From Hyphomicrobiales bacterium (GTDB taxonomy: Bacteria; Pseudomonadota; Alphaproteobacteria; Rhizobiales; Beijerinckiaceae): a stretch of DNA of 34,050 bases. The notes under the pieces are model-generated. The model did no database searches and was not told the DNA's origin. It was given only the letters and a program-made list of their open reading frames with translations. The first letter of the stretch is position 1. Each line of letters opens with the position of its first letter. The stretch is taken from assembly GCA_019237205.1 (NCBI GenBank), contig JAFAHO010000171.1, positions 1 through 34,050 on the forward strand. The letters run 5' to 3'. Positions 7,990-15,509 of this stretch are shown one piece after another. A program made the position numbers and the translations under genes.

Positions 7990-10347
7990 CTACCCCTCCG
8001 CCGTCACAAAACTGTCCATGACGAGCTTGCGGCCGGCGCGGTCGAAATCGACGGTCAGTTTGGGGCCATCGGCGGCGACGACGCTCCCGGGTCCGAACTT
8101 GAGGTGAAACACCCGGGCGCCCGCTTCGAAGGCCGTGCCCGGAGCCGCGCGGCGTTGCGCCTGGCCCTCGAGAATGCGCCCGGAGCCGGCGCCGAATCGC
8201 GCTCCCTGCTCCGCGGCGTGACGCGACCGTTCCTCCGCCCGGCGCCAACCAGGCGTGTCGTAGCGCGAGGCAGACCCTACGGGCGCCCTGTCAAAACGGC
8301 TTACGCCATAGCCGCCAAAGGCCGACGCGCCTTCCGTCTCCTCGAATTCGGCATGAGCGGGAGGCAGTTCCCCGATGAACCGCGACGGCATCGAGGACTG
8401 CCAGAGGCCGCGCACCCGGCGATTGGCGGCGTGATAGATTTTGGCTTCGTTCCGGGCTCGCGTCAGGCCAACATAGGCGAGGCGGCGCTCCTCCTCGAGC
8501 CCGGCGCGCCCGTTGTCGTCAAGCGAGCGCTGGTTGGGAAACAGGCCCTCCTCCCATCCCGGCAGAAAAACGATGTCGAACTCGAGGCCCTTGGCCGCGT
8601 GCAGCGTCATGATCGAGACGCGAGCGCCTTCCGACGAACCCTCGACGTCCATCACCAGCGACACATGCTCGAGGAATGACCCGAGGTCGGGGAACTCGCC
8701 CATCGAACGGACGAGTTCCTTGAGGTTGTCGAGGCGGCCGGCGGCGTCGGGCGTGCGCTCGGCCTTCCACATGTCGATATAGCCGCTCTCCTCGAGCACC
8801 AGCTGCGCCAGCTCCTCGTGCGGGATTTCCTCGGCGCGCTTCCGCCAGCGGTCAAACCCGGCCAGAAGGTCGCGCAGGATCTGGCGCGGACGCGGCTTCA
8901 GCTCCTCCGTTTCCGTGAGCATGCGCGCGGCGCGGGTCAGCGAAACACCGGCGCGCCGCCCGTATTCATGAAGGGTGGCGAGCGTCGCTTCGCCGAGCCC
9001 GCGCTTCGGCTGATTATAGATGCGCTCGAACGCCAGATCGTCATCCGGCTGTGCGATGCAGCGCAGATAAGCGAGCGCATCGCGAATCTCGGCCCGCTCG
9101 TAGAAGCGCGGACCGCCAATCACTCGATACGGAAGGCCAAGCGCGATGAAGCGCTCCTCGAATTCGCGCATCTGGAAGGAGGCGCGGACGAGGATGGCGA
9201 TGTCATCCAGCGAGACGCCGGCCCGCTGGGCCTGTTCGATCGCCTCGCCGACGACCCGGGCTTCCTCCTGGCTGTCCCAAACCCCGGTCACCGTCGGGCG
9301 GGCGCCCAGAGCGGCGTCGGTGAACAGGCTCTTGCCGAGCCGGCTCCGATTATGGGCGATCAGCCCCGACGCGACCGCGAGAATGTGGCCGCCCGAGCGG
9401 TAGTTGCGCTCGAGCCGGATGACCTTCGCGCCGGGAAAGTCTCTTTCGAAGCGCAGAATGTTGTCGACGTCCGCGCCCCGCCATCCGTAGATCGACTGGT
9501 CATCGTCGCCGACGCAGCACAGATTGCCGTCGGCTCGGGCGAGGAGGCGCAGCCACAGATACTGGACAGCATTCGTATCCTGGTATTCGTCGACCAGGAT
9601 GTAGCGGAAGCGGCGCTGGAAGCTCGCGAGAATGTCGCCGTGTTCGCGAAAGAGCCTGAGCGATTCCAGCGTGAGGTCGCCGAAGTCGACCGCGTTCAAG
9701 GCCTTGAGACGACCTTGGAACATTTCGTACAAGGCGGCGCCGCGACCGCCTGCAAAAGCCGCCGATTCGTTCGCGGGCACATGACGGGGATCGAGCCCGC
9801 GGTTCTTCCACCCGTCGATCAGACCTGCGAGCGTCCGCGCCGGCCAGCGCTTGTCGTCGAGATTCTCGGCCTGCAGGATCTGCTTGAGGAGCCGCAGCTG
9901 GTCGTCGGCGTCGAGGATGGTGAAGTTCGGCCTCAATCCGACGAGTTCAGGGTGCATGCGCAGGATCTTGACGCCGATCGAATGGAAAGTGCCGAGCCAG
10001 GGCATGCCTTGCGCCGAGCCGGTAAACATGGCGACGCGCTCACGCATCTCGCGCGCGGCCTTGTTGGTGAAGGTCACCGCGAGAATTTCGTGAGGGCGAG
10101 CCCGTCCGGTCGCGATCAGATGGGCGATGCGCGTGGTGAGGACGCGGGTCTTGCCGACGCCCGCGCCGGCCAGAACAAGGACCGGACCGTCAAGCGCCTC
10201 GACGGCGCGCCGCTGTTCGTCGTTAAGTCCGGCGAGATAGGCTGGCTCCCCGTGCGGGCTCGGCGCGCGGAGCGCGCGCGAGGGATGGGGCGGCGCGCCG
10301 CCCGCCTGATCGGAACTCTCTGATCGCTGCGACACGGGCCGAATCAT
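7990..10347 (-). CDS. uvrD: UvrD/PcrA-type ATP-dependent DNA helicase
   Basis: Superfamily 1A helicase of 785 residues acting in nucleotide-excision and mismatch repair. Motifs in order: Q motif (LNDEQRRAV), Walker A AGAGVGKT about 60-67 (Val where Ser is usual), Ia (TFTNKAAREM), II (LVDEYQDTN), III (VGDDDQSIYGWRGAD), IV (LERNYRS), V (VSIMTLHAAKGLEFD) and VI (LAYVGLTRAR). The C-terminal RNA-polymerase-binding Tudor-like domain is present (VFHLKFGPGSVVA). The first 40 residues are Ser/Pro/Arg-rich and probably disordered. It starts at the ATG at 10347. The strand opposite is also open for 501 codons, which is a codon-bias shadow. Confidence 0.96.
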   Translation of the reverse strand: MIRPVSQRSESSDQAGGAPPHPSRALRAPSPHGEPAYLAGLNDEQRRAVEALDGPVLVLAGAGVGKTRVLTTRIAHLIATGRARPHEILAVTFTNKAAREMRERVAMFTGSAQGMPWLGTFHSIGVKILRMHPELVGLRPNFTILDADDQLRLLKQILQAENLDDKRWPARTLAGLIDGWKNRGLDPRHVPANESAAFAGGRGAALYEMFQGRLKALNAVDFGDLTLESLRLFREHGDILASFQRRFRYILVDEYQDTNAVQYLWLRLLARADGNLCCVGDDDQSIYGWRGADVDNILRFERDFPGAKVIRLERNYRSGGHILAVASGLIAHNRSRLGKSLFTDAALGARPTVTGVWDSQEEARVVGEAIEQAQRAGVSLDDIAILVRASFQMREFEERFIALGLPYRVIGGPRFYERAEIRDALAYLRCIAQPDDDLAFERIYNQPKRGLGEATLATLHEYGRRAGVSLTRAARMLTETEELKPRPRQILRDLLAGFDRWRKRAEEIPHEELAQLVLEESGYIDMWKAERTPDAAGRLDNLKELVRSMGEFPDLGSFLEHVSLVMDVEGSSEGARVSIMTLHAAKGLEFDIVFLPGWEEGLFPNQRSLDDNGRAGLEEERRLAYVGLTRARNEAKIYHAANRRVRGLWQSSMPSRFIGELPPAHAEFEETEGASAFGGYGVSRFDRAPVGSASRYDTPGWRRAEERSRHAAEQGARFGAGSGRILEGQAQRRAAPGTAFEAGARVFHLKFGPGSVVAADGPKLTVDFDRAGRKLVMDSFVTAEG

Positions 10348-10681
10348 GCGCCCTCAACCTGGGAGGCGCAATCCGGTTTGTCGACCCTTTTCGGCGCCGC
10401 GCCCAGGAGCGCGGGCCCTGGCTCAACAGGCGGTTAAGCGGAAAGGTCGCGGGCGGCCGGCAACGCCTCGCCTGCTAGGAGGGAGAAATCAGGCAGAATC
10501 GGCCGTCTCCAACTGTGTTGTGTTGTGAAAACGCCTTGAATTCCAAGATCTTGACCGAAAAACGAACGAATCGCCGGAACAGGAAAACAACAGGACGATC
10601 GTTCGCGGTTATCAGGCAGATGACAGTTGGCGAGGGAGCACTGAAGCAACGAGGCTTAAAGATGGCCCCACCCCGGATTTG
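10348..10681. other. Intergenic stretch without a convincing gene
   Basis: 334 bp between the helicase start and the Flp-like pilin stop. The middle (about 10500-10680) is more AT-rich than the surroundings. A 67-codon rightward open frame at 10515-10718 has no recognisable features and runs into the pilin gene antisense. No tRNA, clear terminator or repeat was seen. Confidence 0.4.
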
Positions 10682-10810
10682 TCAAAAAGCCCCGTTCGGG
10701 TGGATTCCGACGGTTTGAATCGCGGCGATGATGAAAACCGCGATCAGCGATGCGATCAGCGCGTACTCGATCGCGGTTATCTCCGACCATGGGCGACGCG
10801 ACGACTTCAT
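10682..10810 (-). CDS. Flp/PilA-type class IVb pilin-like peptide (42 aa)
   Basis: A very short gene reading MKSSRRPWSEITAIEYALIA followed by a hydrophobic helix (SLIAVFIIAAIQTVG) and a short tail ending NGAF. This is the layout of Flp pilins: short basic leader, (G)ATAIEY-type processing site, one hydrophobic helix. The start is the ATG at 10810 with GGAAGGGG about 8-12 nt upstream. The Gly normally preceding the cleavage site aligns with Glu 10, so normal prepilin processing is doubtful. No tad/cpa genes (prepilin peptidase, secretin, ATPase) occur in the window, so it is an orphan. It could be a decaying copy or a small membrane peptide. Confidence 0.75.
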   Translation of the reverse strand: MKSSRRPWSEITAIEYALIASLIAVFIIAAIQTVGIHPNGAF

Positions 10811-10954
10811 GCTCTTGACCCCTTCCGTTCGACATCGTTCAGCGCGTTCGAACGCACCCCATAAGCAGCGTATACGCGCTCGCTTTCAGACCGGTTAACA
10901 TGAGATTGCCGATCGTCGGCGGCGGCGCCCAAGAACCATACGATACGGCCCGAG

Positions 10955-12190
10955 TCAGCTCCGCGCGCCGGCGCCGGCCTCGGCGTGGGCGAGCGAATAA
11001 AGGCCGACGTCGATCACGCCGGCGCGAAACCCGCCTTCGCAATAGCTGAGATAGAACTCCCAAAGGCGCCTGAACGACTCCTGAAAGCCCATCTTCTCGA
11101 TTTCGGGCCAGGCGGCAAGGAATCGCCGCCGCCATTCACGCACGGTCAGCGCGTAGCTGTCGCCAAAATGGTCCGACCCAAGCAACCGGAGCCCGTGCGC
11201 CTCCAGGACTTCGCGCAGGTAGGTCTTCGACGGGATGAACCCGCCGGGAAATATGTAGCGCTGGATGAAGTCAGGGCGGCTGCAATAGGAGGCGAAGCGG
11301 TCTTCGGCGATCGTGATCGCCTGCAGGACGCATAGCCCTCCAGGGCGGAGCCGGTTGCGGATCGTCTCGAAATATTTGGGCAGGTGCTCCTTGCCGACGG
11401 CTTCGATCATCTCGATCGACACAATCCGGTCGAAGACGCCGCCGACGTCGCGGTAGTCCATCAGCTTGAACTCAATCCTTTCGGCGATCGATTCGTGGCG
11501 TGCGCGCGCCTCGGCGCCGCTGAACTGGGCGGGCGAGATGGTGAGGCTCGTCACCCGGGCCCCGCGAGCCTTGGCGATGGCGGCGGCGAGCGCTCCCCAG
11601 CCGCCGCCGATTTCGAGGACGCTCTCTCCGCCATCGAGATTGAGACGGTCGATGATGCGGGCGAATTTCGTCTCCTGAGCCTCCTCGAGGGTCGCGTCCG
11701 GAGCTGGAAAAATGGCCGAGGAATAGGTCATGGTCCGACCCAGCCACAGACGGTAGAACTCGTTCCCGAGATCGTAGTGCGCGACAGCGTTGCGCCGGCT
11801 GCCCGAGCGCGTATTGGCGTGAAGCCGATGAGCGATGCGATTGAGAAGGCGCGGGGGCGCGAGACCCTTGATGGAGTCCATGAACTGCTGGCCATTGCGC
11901 GCGGCCCACTCGACCAGGGCGGGCAGATCCGAACTTATCCATTCGCCGTTGCAGTAACTGGCCCCAAGTCCAACGTCTCCGCCGACGACAAGGCGCAGGA
12001 TCGTCCGCCATTTGAGAAACCGAATGTCCGCAACGGGACCTGGCTTGGCGCCGGTGCAATGGACGCGCTCGCCTGACGGCAGCTGAATCGTGAGGCCGCC
12101 GACCTCCACCCGGCGTATCAGCCAGGCGAGCGCGGCGCGCACGAGCAGGCTTCGGAGATCCGGCAATCGTGGATGGCGAATTGGGTTCAT
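10955..12190 (-). CDS. cfa: Cyclopropane-fatty-acyl-phospholipid synthase family methyltransferase
   Basis: SAM-dependent enzyme of 411 residues that methylenates unsaturated acyl chains of membrane phospholipids. The N-terminal lipid-binding part includes GASYCNGEWISSDLPAL. The methyltransferase core includes AHYDLGNEFYRLWLG, MTYSSAIFP, the SAM-binding VLEIGGGWGALA, and SIEMIEAVGKEHLPKYF. The C-terminal part has FIQRYIFPGGFIPS and HFGDSYALTVREW. Length and motif order match the Cfa family; related enzymes methylate fatty acids without forming the ring, so the exact product is uncertain. It starts at the ATG at 12190 and lies 144 bp upstream of the pilin gene on the same strand. Confidence 0.93.
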   Translation of the reverse strand: MNPIRHPRLPDLRSLLVRAALAWLIRRVEVGGLTIQLPSGERVHCTGAKPGPVADIRFLKWRTILRLVVGGDVGLGASYCNGEWISSDLPALVEWAARNGQQFMDSIKGLAPPRLLNRIAHRLHANTRSGSRRNAVAHYDLGNEFYRLWLGRTMTYSSAIFPAPDATLEEAQETKFARIIDRLNLDGGESVLEIGGGWGALAAAIAKARGARVTSLTISPAQFSGAEARARHESIAERIEFKLMDYRDVGGVFDRIVSIEMIEAVGKEHLPKYFETIRNRLRPGGLCVLQAITIAEDRFASYCSRPDFIQRYIFPGGFIPSKTYLREVLEAHGLRLLGSDHFGDSYALTVREWRRRFLAAWPEIEKMGFQESFRRLWEFYLSYCEGGFRAGVIDVGLYSLAHAEAGAGARS

Positions 12191-12427
12191 GGCGCGTCCT
12201 GGTCGCGCCGATCACGCGCGATCGACTTGTTAGCTTTCAAGTTACGCAGCGGCGCGCCTGCCGGATTACGAATTTCCGGCATTAGGCGGCAGGCTCGCCT
12301 GGCAACGCGCAAAAGGAGTCGCCATCATTGACGCGATTGTTAATATCCAGAACGATTTGCCTTGAGAGGCGAAGAATCGACTTACCGATTCGGTGATTCT
12401 TCGGCTGATCGACGACTTGCCGACGGG

Positions 12428-12484
12428 GAAATTACGAAATTACGGTGACGGAAATTACGGTGACGGACGGAAATTACGGTGACG
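12428..12484. repeat. 15-bp direct repeats (GAAATTACGGTGACG)
   Basis: Three full copies at 12436-12450, 12451-12465 and 12470-12484, the last two separated by GACG, plus a partial copy (GAAATTAC) at 12428-12435. They lie between cfa and the transposase remnant. There are no unique spacers, so this is not a CRISPR. Probably slippage or a remnant of a mobile element end. Confidence 0.85.
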
Positions 12485-12544
12485 CGACTGTCTTTACCGA
12501 ATAGCCCTCGCGCTCGGATGCAATTAGGGAAAGGCGGTCGTGTC

Positions 12545-12577
12545 ACCATAATGCGCACCATAATGCGCCCATAATGC
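12545..12577. repeat. 12-bp tandem repeat (ACCATAATGCGC)
   Basis: Two perfect units (12545-12556 and 12557-12568) and a third partial one (12569-12577). It marks the point where similarity to transposase stops in the neighbouring remnant. Confidence 0.8.
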
Positions 12578-12579
12578 AA

Positions 12580-12696
12580 CCACAATGTCAAGATTCGCCG
12601 ATCATCCTTGCGCTCTGGACCGCGCTGATTGGTCGGCAAATACGGCTCAATTTTCGACCACCGCTCATCGCTGGACCAAAATCGGTCGGCGCTCAT
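12580..12696 (-). pseudogene. IS5-type transposase remnant, N-terminal fragment
   Basis: About 39 codons from the ATG at 12696 read MSADRFWSSDERWSKIEPYL, then PTNQRGPERKDDRRIL. This matches the N-terminal domain typical of IS5-family transposases (W..I.PLLP....RG..R.DDRR). Similarity stops at about 12580, where the 12-bp tandem repeat begins; the rest of the open frame to 12382 is repeat-derived. The catalytic DDE domain is absent, so it cannot be active. No terminal inverted repeats were identified. It marks a past insertion at the border of the exosortase region. Confidence 0.75.
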
Positions 12697-12749
12697 GCTT
12701 TGGTCGGTCTGAACCTACTTCATCGATTCCATGGAACACTAACCGCCAC

Positions 12750-13289
12750 TCAGTCGTCCGCCTTGACGTCAGGGTGGGCGGCGACAAGATAGTTGCGGTT
12801 CCAAACGGAGCGCCAGTCTACGGCCGCGGCGGTTCGGCAATTCTTTGGCGTTTCAACCAGAATAAGATACCAAGAGGGGACGTACTCCGTCAGGCCGAAC
12901 GCCGCGAGCACCCCATATTTCATCCGCTGGACAAACGCCGCCCGAGGGTCGGGGGTGTCCCAGCTCCGATTGAAATAGATATAGCGCCGCGTGTAGCCTT
13001 GTTCCGGGGCAGACTCCATGAGAGACTCTTCCTCGAAGGTTGACAGGCGTAAGCTAACCTTCACCGGTTGCGAGCATCCGAGAGCCTCAAAGACGAGAGT
13101 TCGCGACGTCGTGCCGCTCGTCGTTCTGTATTCATGCAAGTTCAACCCATACGAGCCTGCGACCCGCAAAATGGCTGGCTCGAGGAGGCGAGCGCTTTTG
13201 TTGTCGGGCCAATCGGCGGCCCGATTCTGGGCTGCAAGCGACCCCATAAGGATGGTCGCAAAGACCGCATGTCCCGCCCAGGCCCTCAC
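12750..13289 (-). CDS. Exosortase-associated secreted accessory protein (unknown function)
   Basis: A 179-residue protein whose GTG start at 13289 overlaps the TGA of the exosortase gene (GTGA), so it is coupled to it. The N-terminus looks like a signal peptide (RAWAGHAVFATILMGSLAAQ). The mature part has no motif I know; it contains EYRTTSGTTSRTLVFEALGC, GYTRRYIYFNRSWDTPDPRA and a C-terminal WYLILVETPKNC. Two cysteines (ALGCSQP and PKNC) could form a disulfide. A longer upstream reading to 13568 is opposed by the overlap. By position it is an accessory of the exosortase system, comparable to the EpsI-like proteins found with other exosortases; this is inference from context. Confidence 0.75.
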   Translation of the reverse strand: MRAWAGHAVFATILMGSLAAQNRAADWPDNKSARLLEPAILRVAGSYGLNLHEYRTTSGTTSRTLVFEALGCSQPVKVSLRLSTFEEESLMESAPEQGYTRRYIYFNRSWDTPDPRAAFVQRMKYGVLAAFGLTEYVPSWYLILVETPKNCRTAAAVDWRSVWNRNYLVAAHPDVKADD

Positions 13290-14155
13290 GCTGCGCGCCC
13301 ATTCGCCCTCGATCCAAAGAGGCTGACAACGAGGATCGCTGTCGAGGCGCCGAGGTCGAAGATGGTCGTCCCGGCCCCAAAGTGCCAATACTGGTACAGG
13401 TCGGCGTCCCACGCCATGAGACAGAGTCTCATAACGTTGCAAAGCGCCATCGTCATGCCGACGACGACGCCAGTCACGTAATCGCGAGCTTGCCAGCTGT
13501 GATCCCGGAGGCTGCGCACGGTCAACCAGCACAGCGCAGCCACCGACAGATTGTGGAACGAGGAGCAAAGATCATAAATGACGATGCCATGACCGCCGGG
13601 GCCGGTGATGACGTTGTCCCTCCACACTGTTCCCGGCCTAACCGCCTGCAGCATCGTCCCGACCACGGCTGTCTCAGCACGGAGCAAGGGAAGAGCGAAC
13701 AGCTTGAAGGCGATGCGCCCCCATAACTCCTGTACCGAGAGTGCGGCAAGGACGACCCCGGCTGCGCGCAGCTTTGGGTCGCCTCCATTGACGAGCCAGC
13801 AATACACCGCAATTCCGACCGCCGTGACCCAGATCGAATCCGGCGACGGGACGAAGACGAAACCGCAGAGCGCCAAGGCGATCAGTCCGTCCTGCAATTG
13901 CGCTACGGGAGCAGGACCACTCGAGGCGAGCAGACGAAAGACGGCGAACCACGCCATCAGCTGGAAGACGCCGAGGGCGCCAACATCGGAGAGGAGCTGC
14001 CCAGGCGAAGCACCCGGCGTCTCCTTTACTATACCAAGGAGTTGATTCAAAAGAACGATCGCGCAGACCCAAATGAAAACGTCGCGACGAAGTAAGGCGT
14101 ATCCAACGTGTGTCCTGCCACTAGTCGTCAACGTTGGCGCAACAAGAACATCCAA
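13286..14155 (-). CDS. Exosortase/archaeosortase family transpeptidase
   Basis: A 289-residue polytopic inner-membrane protein with about eight hydrophobic stretches. The proposed exosortase catalytic triad is visible: Cys in YDLCSSFHNLS (the usual ECSG is changed), Arg in CNVMRLCLMAWD and His in YQYWHFGAGTTIFDLG. Such enzymes cleave C-terminal PEP-CTERM-like signals during export to the surface. The start is TTG at 14155, supported by AGGAG eight nt upstream and by the lack of an in-frame ATG. It is coupled to the accessory gene downstream, and a matching substrate is encoded upstream. The subfamily is uncertain; the altered Cys motif suggests one of the rarer exosortase types. Confidence 0.88.
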   Translation of the reverse strand: MDVLVAPTLTTSGRTHVGYALLRRDVFIWVCAIVLLNQLLGIVKETPGASPGQLLSDVGALGVFQLMAWFAVFRLLASSGPAPVAQLQDGLIALALCGFVFVPSPDSIWVTAVGIAVYCWLVNGGDPKLRAAGVVLAALSVQELWGRIAFKLFALPLLRAETAVVGTMLQAVRPGTVWRDNVITGPGGHGIVIYDLCSSFHNLSVAALCWLTVRSLRDHSWQARDYVTGVVVGMTMALCNVMRLCLMAWDADLYQYWHFGAGTTIFDLGASTAILVVSLFGSRANGRAA

Positions 14156-14503
14156 CTAGGCCACTCCTACAGCTTTACGCCCGGGCAGCCGGCCGTTCAT
14201 TGAAATGCGGGTTCGAGGACGCGGTCGCGTTTCCTCTGCTCGCCCGGCGCTGGGCAGCCAGGGCCCTCGATCACCTCCTCTGCCTCGGGGCGCTATCGCT
14301 GCAGAGTAGGCGGGAATACGCAGCAGCACCCCCGCGCGAATGAAGTCAGGCGACCCCGGGAGCCCATGATGCGCCATGATCGCCAATTTGATCCTAGGTC
14401 CGCGTTTCTGAGTCCGAATCCCATCAAGCGGTATTGTCGAGCCTGGAGGACCTTGGGGCCTGCTCCGGCCCAATAAATAAACTGGCGGGTTGAATCGACG
14501 AGC
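14156..14503. other. Gap between PEP-CTERM-like gene and exosortase, no gene seen
   Basis: 348 bp. A 105-codon leftward open frame (14156-14473, TTG start) ends right before the exosortase start but is Arg/Pro-rich, lacks a ribosome binding site and matches nothing I know. I regard it as chance, and treat the stretch as the leader of the exosortase gene. Confidence 0.4.
14164..14168 (-). promoter_or_regulatory. Ribosome binding site deciding the exosortase TTG start
   Basis: AGGAG on the minus strand, followed by an 8-nt spacer and TTG at 14155. This is the only good site near the N-terminus of the exosortase frame. Confidence 0.65.
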
Positions 14504-15181
14504 TTACGATCGGCGCCAACGCGCTTGGAGCTTCGTGCCGAGCAACATGGCGCCGATGGCCAGCATGCTGGGAATGCCAGCGCCGATCGAAGGAGCCGGC
14601 GCGGCCTGGACACTCTCCGCAGATACGTCGAGCCCCGCAAGGCCGTCTGAGATAAACTCATACACCTCGGTCACAGAGAACAACGAGCCGGCCGGGCCGA
14701 CGCTGACCCCCGTCGTCGTGGCGGATTTCGTGCCGGATCCCGTCTTGGAAGCTAGCTCTGTAGTCTCGGCATAGGGCTTATCCGTCGTACTTACGTACGT
14801 CGTTTCAAACTCGCTCCAACCGCTCGGCACGCTCGCGCTGAATTGGCTCTGGAAGTTTAGAACGGACTGCTGCGAAGTGAGGCCGGTTTCTGTAACGTAC
14901 ACATAAAGCGGCTTGCTCGACTTTCCGCTAACGTCGAGCGTGGCGCTGTCAAGATCAAGCGGGCTGGGGTCGCTGGCGGCTACGGTGACGAGGTAATTGT
15001 CGTACGGAAACAAAACCAAATCGGCGCCCGTCGATCCCGTGCCGGTCGCCTCGGTCGTTATATTGCTAATCCCGGTCTTGGTGGCAACGGCGATTTCGAT
15101 CGTTGTCGCTCGCGCCGGGATGCCGCCCAGCAGCGCGCACGCCACAATCGTCTGCGCGCCGACCATCGGTTTCAATTTCAT
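14504..15181 (-). CDS. PEP-CTERM-like surface protein with variant sorting signal
   Basis: A 225-residue exported protein. The N-terminus is a signal peptide (MKLKPMVGAQTIVACALLGG then IPARA). The mature domain is Ser/Thr-rich and beta-like, with no domain I recognise. The C-terminus has the tripartite layout of an exosortase substrate: a short motif (PAPSIGAGIP), a hydrophobic helix (SMLAIGAMLLGTKL) and a basic tail (QARWRRS). The motif differs from classical VPEP. I chose the ATG at 15181, which has GGGGA about 7 nt upstream; an ATG at 15196 is the alternative. It is encoded upstream of the exosortase on the same strand, so it is the likely substrate. Its role on the surface is unknown. Confidence 0.8.
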   Translation of the reverse strand: MKLKPMVGAQTIVACALLGGIPARATTIEIAVATKTGISNITTEATGTGSTGADLVLFPYDNYLVTVAASDPSPLDLDSATLDVSGKSSKPLYVYVTETGLTSQQSVLNFQSQFSASVPSGWSEFETTYVSTTDKPYAETTELASKTGSGTKSATTTGVSVGPAGSLFSVTEVYEFISDGLAGLDVSAESVQAAPAPSIGAGIPSMLAIGAMLLGTKLQARWRRS

Positions 15182-15509
15182 GATGCGTCCCCGCATGCCG
15201 ATCCACCAGTACAGGGATCACCTTGCGCGATCGATGTCCACTGCTCGGATGGGGTAGAGGGCTACTCCTTAGGTCGAGCGGACCCAAAGAGGAGCCTTCC
15301 CATGTGACCGGCGTGGAAAAAGTGATCCCCTGAGGCGGGGGATTGGCGGGCGGCGCACGCGGATTGCGAACATCCGGGCGGCGGCCGGCTGACCGTAAAT
15401 AAGCCATGTCCCGGCGCTAAGCGCCACGGGTTTCGACGAGCCGTGCGAGGTCGGCGCAATCGGCTCGGCTCGTGTGCATTTACAGTGTGAACTGTGCGGG
15501 GGTTTGCCC
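15182..15509. other. Divergent intergenic region between the two surface operons
   Basis: 328 bp between the PEP-CTERM-like gene (leftward) and the ATPase-like repeat gene (rightward). It must hold both promoters. A small GC hairpin (CCCCTGAGGCGGGG) lies around 15327-15340. No convincing gene, operator or RNA was recognised. Confidence 0.45.

Noticed and set aside
8818-10323. 501-codon rightward open frame
   Set aside because: Antisense shadow of the uvrD helicase, whose motifs are complete on the other strand.
12318-12364. Possible nicotinamidase-like start (DAIVNIQNDLP) after an AAGGAG
   Set aside because: The frame stops after about 14 codons and has no normal start codon, so at most a trace of a lost gene.
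12428-12577. Possible CRISPR array
   Set aside because: Units are 12-15 bp, nearly contiguous, without unique spacers or cas genes.
14156-14473. 105-codon leftward frame between the PEP-CTERM-like gene and exosortase
   Set aside because: TTG start without a ribosome binding site, Arg/Pro-rich composition and no recognisable motif.
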